Of a stretch of DNA of 9,399 nt, positions 1 to 6,195 are shown piece after piece (within the stretch, counting starts at the first letter, position 1; every line of letters starts with the position of its first letter). The stretch lies in assembly GCA_003453695.1 (NCBI GenBank), contig DMNK01000108.1:10799-20197 (forward strand), given 5' to 3'. The notes below the pieces were generated by a model. The model made no database searches and was not told the origin of the DNA. It saw nothing but the letters and a program-made list of their open reading frames with translations. The position numbers were made by a program, and so were the translations under genes. The DNA is from Acidimicrobiaceae bacterium (GTDB lineage Bacteria; Actinomycetota; Acidimicrobiia; Acidimicrobiales; UBA8190).

Positions 1-185
1 AGCCGGTGGCCAACCGCGACCTGTGGGAGCCGCTGCTGCAACTGGCGCTCGATCCGGCTCGGCCGGTCCGTTTCGACTGGGTCAAGGGGCACTCCGGCGA
101 CGTGATGAACGACCGCGTGGACCTGCTCGCCACGACGGCCGCCGCCACCCAACGCGGCACAGCCGGAGAGCACTTCGAGAGCTGA
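1..185 (+). CDS. rnhA: Ribonuclease HI, C-terminal part (5' end outside window)
   Basis: The frame is open from the left edge (first full codon at 3) to a TGA at 183-185, giving about 60 residues. It contains the signature WVKGHSGDVMNDRVDLLA, the conserved end of RNase HI: the histidine of the flexible KGH loop and the last active-site aspartate in the NDRVD segment. The preceding PVANRDLWEPLL also fits the family, which typically has K/P-V-x-N-x-D-LW there. RNase HI cuts the RNA strand of RNA-DNA hybrids, using acidic residues that bind Mg2+; the other catalytic residues would lie upstream of the window. The product ends soon after the core fold, as usual for short bacterial RNase HI. The next gene begins 88 bases later. 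The family call is firm; I cannot say whether extra N-terminal domains exist. Confidence 0.88.
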   Translation, partial: PVANRDLWEPLLQLALDPARPVRFDWVKGHSGDVMNDRVDLLATTAAATQRGTAGEHFES

Positions 186-261
186 TCACCGGGGAGCTCG
201 GCACCTCGTCGGTGCTCGATGTCCCGGCGGCGCGCTTTGGCGGCGGCACGGGAGCCGCCCG

Positions 262-267
262 TAGCAT
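262..267 (+). promoter_or_regulatory. Possible -10 element of a leaderless promoter
   Basis: The hexamer TAGCAT matches the actinobacterial TANNNT -10 pattern. It ends six bases before the ATG at 274, the spacing expected if transcription starts on the A of the start codon. The gene has no convincing Shine-Dalgarno sequence; the nearest purine run, GGGAG at about 250, is too far away. I see no good -35 match (only TTTGGC near 236). Leaderless transcription is common in actinobacteria, but here it is inferred from spacing alone. Confidence 0.3.
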
Positions 268-273
268 GCCCGC

Positions 274-1041
274 ATGGAACTCGATGGTGTCTCAGCTCTG
301 ATCACTGGCGGCGCGTCCGGGCTCGGTGCCGGCACCGTGCGGAAGTTGTGTGGCCTGGGCGTGCGCTGCACGATCTTCGACCGCAACGAGGCCGGCGCCA
401 AGCAGCTGGCCGACGAGGTGGGCACCGGCGCCGACTACGTCGCCGGTGACGTGACCAATCCCGACGACTGCCAGCGCGCCGTGGACCAGGCCGCCGGCAA
501 TGCCTCGCTCCGCATCGCCGTCAACTGCGCCGGCACCGGATGGGTGGGCCGGGTCATCAACCGGGACAACTCGCCGCATGACCTCGGCGCCTTCAAATTC
601 ATCATGGAGCTCAACATCGTGGGCACGTTCAACGTGATGACCCGGGCCGCGTCGGTGATGGCAGGCACCGAGCCCGGGCCCGACGGCGAGCGGGGGGTGA
701 TCGTCAACACCGCCTCGGTGGCCGCCTTCGACGGCCAGATCGGCCAGCTGGCGTACTCCGCCTCCAAGGGAGCCGTGGTGGGCATGACCCTGCCGGCTGC
801 CCGCGACCTGGCCTCGGTGGGGATCCGGGTGATGACCATCGCTCCCGGGCTCTTCGACACGCCCCTGCTCGGCATGCTCCCCCAGGAGCAGCGCGACGCC
901 CTGGGCCAGTCGGTGTTGTTCCCCAAGCGCTTGGGCCAGCCCGAGCAGTACGGCGAGCTGGTCGCCGACATCGCCCGCAACAGCTATCTGAACGGGGAGG
1001 TCATCCGTCTCGACGGCGGCATTCGGATGCCGCCCAAGTAA
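274..1041 (+). CDS. HSD10-like short-chain dehydrogenase (3-hydroxyacyl-CoA dehydrogenase type 2)
   Basis: This 255-residue classical short-chain dehydrogenase/reductase has the Rossmann motif TGGASGLG at residues 12-18, with Asp36 at the end of beta-2 suggesting NAD rather than NADP. NCAG (84-87), Asn114, Ser148, Tyr161 and Lys165 make a complete catalytic set. The segments NTASVAAFDGQ, YSASKGAVVGMTLP, RVMTIAPGLF, TPLL and LNGEVIRLDG closely follow human HSD17B10 and bacterial relatives. These oxidise the 3-hydroxy group of short or branched acyl-CoAs, and also some steroids, in the cytoplasm. The family call is strong; the true substrate cannot be read from sequence. Fatty acid or isoleucine breakdown would be typical. 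ATG 274 is the natural start because it puts the Rossmann motif at the usual distance. The DUF2203 gene follows after 12 bases, so the two may be co-transcribed. Confidence 0.9.
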   Translation: MELDGVSALITGGASGLGAGTVRKLCGLGVRCTIFDRNEAGAKQLADEVGTGADYVAGDVTNPDDCQRAVDQAAGNASLRIAVNCAGTGWVGRVINRDNSPHDLGAFKFIMELNIVGTFNVMTRAASVMAGTEPGPDGERGVIVNTASVAAFDGQIGQLAYSASKGAVVGMTLPAARDLASVGIRVMTIAPGLFDTPLLGMLPQEQRDALGQSVLFPKRLGQPEQYGELVADIARNSYLNGEVIRLDGGIRMPPK

Positions 1042-1053
1042 CCCGGGCGTCCG

Positions 1054-1485
1054 GTGGCCGACTGGACGGTGGAGGAGGCCCGGGCCTACCTGCCTCGGCT
1101 TCGTCTTCTGCTTCGACTCCTGCGTCGCAGTGTGGCGGTGTCGGCCCGCGCCCGCAGCAACGGGCACGGAAGCGCCCCGGAAGTCGGCGACGAAGAGGAG
1201 TCAGAGGAGGTCGCCGGCTCCGCTGAGGCCGTCGTGGATCCCGAGCCCGATGACGCGGCCACCCTGCGCGGCGTCGGCCCGGCTGAAGCGCTCGCCGAGC
1301 TGGAGGAGCGCGGCGTCGTCCTGCGAGACCTGGAACGAGGTCTCGTGGACTTCCCCAGTCGCCACGCCAGCGGCCGAGAGGTGCTCTTGTGCTGGCAGCT
1401 GGGTGAACCCGATCTGGCGTGGTGGCACCTTCCCGAGGACGGTTTCGCCGGCCGCCGCCCGCTCCCCGTCCCGCCGCAGATCTGA
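1054..1485 (+). CDS. DUF2203 family protein
   Basis: This 143-residue protein shows both ends of the DUF2203 family. The N-terminal helix (WTVEEARAYLPRLRLLLRLL, residues 4-23) matches the usual 'eeAralLP.lr.l' pattern. The C-terminal block has GVVLRDLERGLVDFP (87-101), GREVLLCWQLGEP (107-119) and WWHLPEDGFAGRRPL (123-137). The function of the family is unknown. Between the blocks, residues about 35-70 are acidic and low in complexity (EVGDEEESEEVAG), replacing part of the helical middle seen in typical members and making this one a little longer. GTG 1054 is the only sensible start, 12 bases after the dehydrogenase stop, with no clear ribosome binding site, so translation may depend on the upstream gene. 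There is no signal peptide or membrane segment. It is likely cytoplasmic; I assign no function. Confidence 0.82.
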   Translation: MADWTVEEARAYLPRLRLLLRLLRRSVAVSARARSNGHGSAPEVGDEEESEEVAGSAEAVVDPEPDDAATLRGVGPAEALAELEERGVVLRDLERGLVDFPSRHASGREVLLCWQLGEPDLAWWHLPEDGFAGRRPLPVPPQI

Positions 1486-1564
1486 ACTGTCGACGCCCCG
1501 AACCTCGGCGAAGAGGCCAGGACCGCGGCGACTTCAAGACGCCGGTGGGGCAGTCCGCCGCCGT

Positions 1565-1570
1565 TAGGCT
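1565..1570 (+). promoter_or_regulatory. Possible -10 element upstream of lpdA
   Basis: TAGGCT fits the TANNNT -10 consensus and lies in the only sizeable gap (1486-1590) inside the run of plus-strand genes. It would start transcription around 1577, leaving a leader of roughly 14 bases before the GTG at 1591. No TTGACA-like -35 is visible at the right distance. The rest of the gap holds no gene that I can recognise. Weak, position-based evidence. Confidence 0.3.
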
Positions 1571-1590
1571 GGGCTCGGAGCCCCACGGAG

Positions 1591-3015
1591 GTGATTTCGA
1601 CGCCCGACGACGCTGACTTCGACATCGTGGTGATCGGGGGTGGGCCGGGCGGCTATGCCACCGCCCTCTATGCCGCGTCGGCCGGCCTGTCGGTGGCCGT
1701 CGTCGAGAAGGAGAAGGTGGGCGGGACCTGCCTCCATCGCGGCTGCATCCCTGCCAAAGAGTTCCTCGAGACGGCCGAGATCTACCGCACCGTGGCGGGC
1801 GCCAAGGAGTTCGGCGTCAACGCCGGCCAGCCCACCGTCGACTTCGCCACGAGCCAGGGCCGCAAGCAGAAGGTGGTCGACCAGCTGTTCCGGGGCCTGG
1901 CCGGACTCATGAAGGGCCGCGGCATCACGGTCTACCAAGGAACGGGGACGCTGCTTCCGGGCCGGAAGGTGCACATCGAAGCCAGCCCCGGTGCCGAGGC
2001 ACCCAGTGAGATCTCGGGCGCCGACGTGGTGCTGGCATCGGGGTCGGTGCCGCGCACCATCCCCGGTTTCGAAGTCGACGGAGGACTGGTGATGACATCG
2101 GACGAGGTGCTCGACATGACCGAGCTGCCCCGGTCGGTGGCGGTGATCGGTGGCGGCGCCATCGGGTGTGAGTTCGCCTCGATGTTCGCCGACCTGGGAA
2201 CCCAGGTCACGATCCTCGAGGTCCTGCCCACGTTGCTGGCCGGCTGCGACGAGGAAGTGGTCGCCGTCGTGAACCGCTCCTTCCGCAAGCGGGGCATCAC
2301 GGTCCACACCGGGGTCAGCGTCACCGGGCACACCCCGAACGGCAACGGCACCACGGTCGCCTTCGGGGAAGGGCAAACCGTGGCCGTCGACGCCGTCGTC
2401 CTCTCCGTGGGTCGTCGCCCGCTCACCGACGGACTGCTCGGTGACGGCGCCGGTGTCGCCGTCGACGAGCGGGGTTTCGTAGTCGTCGACGAGCTCATGC
2501 GAACCAACGTGGACGGGGTGTACGCGGTGGGTGACCTGGTGAACACCCCTCAGCTCGCTCATGTCGGGTTCGCCGAGGGCATCGTCGTCGTGAAGACGAT
2601 CCTCGGCGAGCACGCCCTGCCCGTGGATTACAGCCGTGTGCCGTGGTGCATCTACTGCAGCCCGGAGGTGGCCTTCGCCGGATTCACCGAGCAGGCGGCC
2701 CGGGAGGCCGGTCTCGACGTCGTGGTGAAGAAGGACCCCTTCGGCGGCAACAGCCGGGCCCGCATCCTGGGCGACACGGACGGCCTGGTGAAGGTAGTGG
2801 CGGAACGCCAAGCGGACGGGAGGACAGGGCGCATTCTCGGCGTGCACATGGTGGGCCCCTGGGTGACCGAACTGCTCGGCCCGGGCTACCTGGCCGTCAA
2901 TTGGGAGGCGAGCCCCGAGGAAGTGGGTCAGTTCATCCAGCCGCATCCCACCCTTTCCGAGGCTTTCGGCGAGACGGTGCTGGCGCTCACAGGCAGGGGG
3001 TTGCACGTTGGCTGA
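1591..3015 (+). CDS. lpdA: Dihydrolipoyl dehydrogenase (E3)
   Basis: This 474-residue flavoprotein disulfide reductase reoxidises dihydrolipoyl groups on E2 proteins or GcvH and passes electrons through FAD to NAD+. The FAD-binding motif GGGPGG is at residues 16-21, the redox-active pair is Cys47/Cys52 in GGTCLHRGCIPAKEFLETAE, and the NAD-binding motif GGGAIG is at 187-192. The second FAD motif TNVDGVYAVGDLV is near 306-318, and the catalytic His452-Glu457 dyad sits in HPTLSEAFGE at the C-terminal dimer interface. The set is complete and the length normal. CIPAKEFLETA is the form common in actinobacterial LpdA. The E2 gene starts inside its last codons (8-base overlap), so translation is probably coupled and the product likely serves that E2. 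GTG 1591 is the only standard in-frame start before the FAD motif, but it overlaps an excellent Shine-Dalgarno match (see findings). Confidence 0.95.
   Translation: MISTPDDADFDIVVIGGGPGGYATALYAASAGLSVAVVEKEKVGGTCLHRGCIPAKEFLETAEIYRTVAGAKEFGVNAGQPTVDFATSQGRKQKVVDQLFRGLAGLMKGRGITVYQGTGTLLPGRKVHIEASPGAEAPSEISGADVVLASGSVPRTIPGFEVDGGLVMTSDEVLDMTELPRSVAVIGGGAIGCEFASMFADLGTQVTILEVLPTLLAGCDEEVVAVVNRSFRKRGITVHTGVSVTGHTPNGNGTTVAFGEGQTVAVDAVVLSVGRRPLTDGLLGDGAGVAVDERGFVVVDELMRTNVDGVYAVGDLVNTPQLAHVGFAEGIVVVKTILGEHALPVDYSRVPWCIYCSPEVAFAGFTEQAAREAGLDVVVKKDPFGGNSRARILGDTDGLVKVVAERQADGRTGRILGVHMVGPWVTELLGPGYLAVNWEASPEEVGQFIQPHPTLSEAFGETVLALTGRGLHVG
2995..3000 (+). promoter_or_regulatory. Ribosome binding site for the E2 gene
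   Basis: AGGGGG lies seven bases upstream of the TTG at 3008, inside the end of lpdA. It supports TTG as the E2 start, which is also the only start that keeps the full lipoyl domain. Confidence 0.6.
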
Positions 3016-4525
3016 CGTGGTGATGCCGCAGCTGGGCGAGACCGTCACCGAGGGAACGGTGACCAAGTGGCTCAAAGCCGTGGGCGAAGCCGTGGAGCGG
3101 GACGAACCGCTGTTCGAGGTGTCCACCGACAAGGTGGACTCGGAGGTCCCCTCACCTGCCTCGGGCGTCTTGTCGCAGATCGTCGTCCCCGAGGGCGACA
3201 CAGTGGACGTCGGCACCGTCGTGGCCGTGGTCTCGGACGACGGCTCAGGAGCGGCGTCGACCGGCACTAGGCCGGCCGCGGCGCCCGTGCAGGATTCGGT
3301 GGCCCCGTCCCCGGCACCTTCGCCACCCCCGGCGTCCGCCCCAGGGCCGGCTCCGTCCGCCCCACCGGCTCCTCCAACGGCACCCGCACCCGCACCGCCG
3401 CCTGAGCCGCAGGCGGCAGAAAGCCCGCCACCAGCTGCCCCGGCACCCCCCGCCGCATCCCAGACCCCTCAGCCTGTACCGGCGTCAGCAGGGCCTTCTG
3501 CCCCAGCGGAGCCGGCACCTCAGCCGTCGGCTGCGCCGCCTGCCGATGGCGCCGCCGGACGGGGGAACCGGATCCTCTCTCCGGTTGTTCGCCGACTCCT
3601 CGACGAGAACGGGATCGACCCTGCCGACGTGCCGGGCACCGGGTTGGGGGGCCGCATCACCCGTGCCGATGTGCTCGGGGTGATCGACACCCGCCGGGCC
3701 GGCGGAGTCCCGGCCGCCGGGGCCGTGCGAGGTGCGCCCCGCCCCGCCCCTGCGGTTGCCGGTGCTCCCGCCACGGCTCCGGCCCCGGCTGGGGCACCTG
3801 CAGCCCGAGCGGGAACCGACGAGGTCATCCCCTTCACGAACATCCGGCGCCGTACTGCCGAGCACATGGTCCGGTCGAAGGCGACGTCGGCGCACACCCT
3901 GGTCGTGGTCGAAGCCGACTACGAGAGGGTGGAGCAGGTCCGTCGCTCCATGGGGCCCGCCTTCAGGGAGGAGGAAGGCTTCTCGCTCACCTACCTGCCC
4001 TTCGTGGCCCGGGCCACGGTGGAGGCGCTGCGCGAGTGGCCCGATCTCAATGCTTCGGTCGGTGACGACGCCCTGATCGTCCACCACCAGATCAACCTGG
4101 GCGTCGCCGTGGACCTCGACCACCGCGGGCTCATCGTGCCCGTCGTGCCACGCGCCGAGGAGCTGACCCTGCGGGGGATCGCCCGGCGCATTCGCGAACT
4201 GGCCGACCGGGCCCGCACCAAGAAGCTGAGTGCCGACGACATCGCCGGCGGGACCTTCTCGATCACGAACGCCGGGCCCTACGGCACGTTCCTCACGTCG
4301 CCGATCATCAACCAGCCGCAGATCGCCATCCTCTCGACCGATGGTGTGAAGCGGCGTCCCACGGTCGTGACGGCCGAGGACGGCACCGAGGCCATCGCCA
4401 TCCACTCGATGGGCCTCTTGTGCCTGGCCTGGGACCACCGGGCCGTGGACGGCGCCTATGCAGCGGCGTTCGTCCACCGGGTGGCCGAGCTGCTGGACAG
4501 CCACGACTGGGCTGCCGAGCTGTAG
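3008..4525 (+). CDS. sucB: 2-oxoacid dehydrogenase E2, dihydrolipoyl acyltransferase (SucB/DlaT type)
   Basis: This 505-residue E2 core transfers the acyl group from the E1-loaded lipoyl arm to coenzyme A. Domains in order: one lipoyl domain (1-75) with the lipoylation lysine at Lys42 in STDKVDSE; a Pro/Ala-rich flexible linker (about 80-186); a peripheral subunit-binding domain (188-226, RILSPVVRRLLDENGID to GRITRADVL); a second Ala/Pro linker (to about 268); and the acyltransferase domain (to 505) with the active-site motif DHRAVDG, His477 and Asp481. The start is TTG 3008, overlapping lpdA. The order E2-lipB-lipA matches mycobacterial dlaT-lipB-lipA. Substrate choice (succinyl, acetyl or branched-chain) is not settled by the motifs; the SucB name follows actinobacterial usage. 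Mycobacterial DlaT has two lipoyl domains, this one has one. No E1 gene is adjacent. Confidence 0.92.
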   Translation: MADVVMPQLGETVTEGTVTKWLKAVGEAVERDEPLFEVSTDKVDSEVPSPASGVLSQIVVPEGDTVDVGTVVAVVSDDGSGAASTGTRPAAAPVQDSVAPSPAPSPPPASAPGPAPSAPPAPPTAPAPAPPPEPQAAESPPPAAPAPPAASQTPQPVPASAGPSAPAEPAPQPSAAPPADGAAGRGNRILSPVVRRLLDENGIDPADVPGTGLGGRITRADVLGVIDTRRAGGVPAAGAVRGAPRPAPAVAGAPATAPAPAGAPAARAGTDEVIPFTNIRRRTAEHMVRSKATSAHTLVVVEADYERVEQVRRSMGPAFREEEGFSLTYLPFVARATVEALREWPDLNASVGDDALIVHHQINLGVAVDLDHRGLIVPVVPRAEELTLRGIARRIRELADRARTKKLSADDIAGGTFSITNAGPYGTFLTSPIINQPQIAILSTDGVKRRPTVVTAEDGTEAIAIHSMGLLCLAWDHRAVDGAYAAAFVHRVAELLDSHDWAAEL

Positions 4526-4536
4526 AACCTCCGGAC

Positions 4537-6174
4537 GTGCTGCGAATTCGCTGCCTGGGCCGGGTTTCGTTCGCCGAGGCCCACGCTCTCCAGTCGGCCC
4601 TGCACGGCGGCACCGAAGACGACTACCTGCTCCTGGTGGAGCACCCCCACGTCTTCACCCTGGGGGTGCGCGGCGACCCTGCGCACATCCTCGTGGACCC
4701 ATCTTCGGTGGGTGCCGAGGTGGTCGAAACCGACCGGGGGGGAGACGTCACCTACCACGGACCCGGCCAGCTGGTCGTCTATCCGGTCGTGCAGGTCCCC
4801 GCCTCGTCGGGGTCGGTGCCGCGCCACGTGGCGGCTGTCGAACAGGTCGCCATCGACGCCCTGTCGGACCTCGGGATCCGCGCCGGGCGCCTGGCGCAGT
4901 ACCCCGGGGTCTGGGTGGACCCCGAGGGGCCCTCGCCGCGCAAGATCGCCGCCGTCGGGGTGCGGGTGACCCGCGGGCGCTCGATGCACGGGCTCGCCCT
5001 CAACGTCGATCCCGACCTCACATGGTTCCGCCGCATCGTCCCCTGTGGCATCACCGACAAAGCGGTGACCTCGCTTCGGGCCGAAGGCTGTCAGGCATCA
5101 ATGGCGGAGGTCACCGAGGCTGTCATCGGGGCGGCCAGGCGCCAGTGGTCGCCGGCGGCCGAACCGGATCGACAGCCGGCGTCCCAGCCGGACCAGCAGG
5201 AGGGCGCGCTGCCCGTCGGCCAGCGCGCTCCGGGCGCTTCGCTGCGGCACCGCCTTCGCCAAGCCGGGGTCGATCCCGACGGCGGGCAGTCCGTGCGTGC
5301 CCGCAAGCCGCCGTGGCTCCGGGTGCCGGTCCGGATGGGGGCGGACTTCCACGCACTGCGACGGACGGTGCGCGAGCTCGACCTGGTCACCGTGTGCGAG
5401 GAGGCCGGGTGCCCGAACATCTTCGAGTGCTGGGCGGACGGAACGGCGACGTTCATGATCAACGGCGACCGCTGCACGCGGGCCTGCGGCTTCTGCTTGG
5501 TGGACACCCGTAAGCCTCTTCCGCTCGACGGGGGCGAGGCCGAACGTGTGGCGGCCGCCGTGACGCGCTTCGGGCTGGCCCATGCCGTCATCACCGCCGT
5601 GGCTCGCGACGACCTCCCTGACGGCGGAGCCGGATCTTTCGCCGCTGTCGTCGCCGCCATCCGATGTCAGTCCCCCGGCACCGCAGTCGAGCTGCTCATC
5701 CCCGACTGCAAGGGCGACGCCGGGGCACTGGGCGTCATCTTCGACTCCCGACCCGATGTGCTCAACCACAACCTCGAGACGGTGGCCCGGCTGCAGCGCG
5801 CCGTTCGCCCGTCTGCCGGATACGCCCGCAGCCTCGCCGTGCTGGCCCGGGCCAAAGCGGCGGGGCTCACCACCAAGTCGGGCCTGATCCTCGGCATGGG
5901 CGAGAGCGAGGACGAGGTGGTTTCGGCCTTGGCCGACCTGGCCGCCGTGGGAGTGGACATCGTGACCATGGGCCAGTACCTGCGTCCGTCTGCGGCCCAC
6001 GCCCCCGTGACCCGTTGGTGGACTCCGGAAGAATTCGACGCGCTGGCCGGCCGCGCGCGCGCCATGGGATTCGCCCACGTACAGGCCTCACCGCTCACTC
6101 GGTCCAGCTATCACGCCCGGGCCGCCGCCTCGGCGGCCGGTGCCGACGCGTTGGTGACGGCGACCTGCCCGTGA
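4537..6174 (+). CDS. lipB-lipA: LipB-LipA fusion: octanoyltransferase joined to lipoyl synthase
   Basis: One open frame of 545 codons encodes two enzymes. Residues 1-205 are LipB, which moves octanoate from acyl carrier protein to a target lysine: RGGDVTYHGPGQ (67-78), Lys136 in RKIAAVGVR and Cys170 in VPCGI form the catalytic pair. Residues about 236-545 are LipA, the radical-SAM enzyme that inserts two sulfurs: auxiliary-cluster cysteines 287, 292 and 298 (CEEAGCPNIFEC), radical-SAM cysteines 313, 317 and 320 (CTRACGFC), and the C-terminal RSSY (522-525) that supplies a serine ligand. A Gln/Pro/Ala linker (206-235) joins them without a stop. By my count 44 of 53 codons across 5149-5307 end in G or C, so the junction looks coded in this frame. 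GTG 4537 gives the natural LipB start, 11 bases after E2, with no clear ribosome binding site. A separate LipA from an internal start is possible. LipB cannot end on its own. Confidence 0.88.
   Translation: MLRIRCLGRVSFAEAHALQSALHGGTEDDYLLLVEHPHVFTLGVRGDPAHILVDPSSVGAEVVETDRGGDVTYHGPGQLVVYPVVQVPASSGSVPRHVAAVEQVAIDALSDLGIRAGRLAQYPGVWVDPEGPSPRKIAAVGVRVTRGRSMHGLALNVDPDLTWFRRIVPCGITDKAVTSLRAEGCQASMAEVTEAVIGAARRQWSPAAEPDRQPASQPDQQEGALPVGQRAPGASLRHRLRQAGVDPDGGQSVRARKPPWLRVPVRMGADFHALRRTVRELDLVTVCEEAGCPNIFECWADGTATFMINGDRCTRACGFCLVDTRKPLPLDGGEAERVAAAVTRFGLAHAVITAVARDDLPDGGAGSFAAVVAAIRCQSPGTAVELLIPDCKGDAGALGVIFDSRPDVLNHNLETVARLQRAVRPSAGYARSLAVLARAKAAGLTTKSGLILGMGESEDEVVSALADLAAVGVDIVTMGQYLRPSAAHAPVTRWWTPEEFDALAGRARAMGFAHVQASPLTRSSYHARAAASAAGADALVTATCP
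5198..5211 (+). promoter_or_regulatory. Possible internal ribosome binding site with CTG codon ahead of the LipA domain
   Basis: AGGAGGG (5198-5204) is followed four bases later by an in-frame CTG (5209-5211, residue 225 of the fusion). Initiation there would give a free LipA of 321 residues, close to the 311 of mycobacterial LipA. CTG is a rare start codon. The alternative GTG at 5293 lacks a good ribosome binding site and would remove an N-terminal stretch that resembles mycobacterial LipA. This may be chance within linker codons. Confidence 0.25.
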
Positions 6175-6195
6175 CGGCGACCTGCCCGTGACGGC
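6154..6195 (+). repeat. 17-bp tandem duplication at the lipA/peptidase junction
   Basis: The unit GTGACGGCGACCTGCCC occurs exactly twice in tandem (6154-6170 and 6171-6187), followed by eight further matching bases (6188-6195). The LipA stop TGA is inside the GTGA that opens copy two. The peptidase start GTG opens the partial third copy. Removing one copy leaves both protein sequences unchanged and makes stop and start overlap as GTGA. Confidence 0.9.

Noticed and set aside
194..217. A hairpin after the RNase HI stop (GCACC 201-205 with GGTGC 211-215), as a terminator.
   Set aside because: The stem is only five base pairs in very GC-rich DNA and no T-run follows. This is expected by chance.
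1545..1586. Inverted repeat GTGGGGC (1545-1551) and GCCCCAC (1580-1586), with a competing small hairpin GGGCT/AGCCC (1571-1583), next to the lpdA ribosome binding site.
   Set aside because: It looked like an attenuator, but the arms are short, the loop long, and if the -10 at 1565 is used the left arm is not transcribed. There is no leader peptide or known riboswitch pattern.
1564..3267. A 567-codon open frame on the minus strand opposite lpdA and the E2 start.
   Set aside because: It is an antisense shadow caused by G/C-rich third positions. Its translation is rich in His, Gly, Arg and Asp with no domain, and the opposite strand encodes a complete LpdA.
3485..4504. A 339-codon minus-strand open frame opposite E2, and similar ones at 5098-6078 and 6095-7318.
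   Set aside because: All lie wholly opposite well-recognised genes and show the same shadow composition, with no motif or plausible start context.
5293..6174. A separate lipA gene starting at GTG 5293.
   Set aside because: There is no good ribosome binding site, it would lose the N-terminal stretch shared with mycobacterial LipA, and LipB would still read through into LipA because no stop intervenes.
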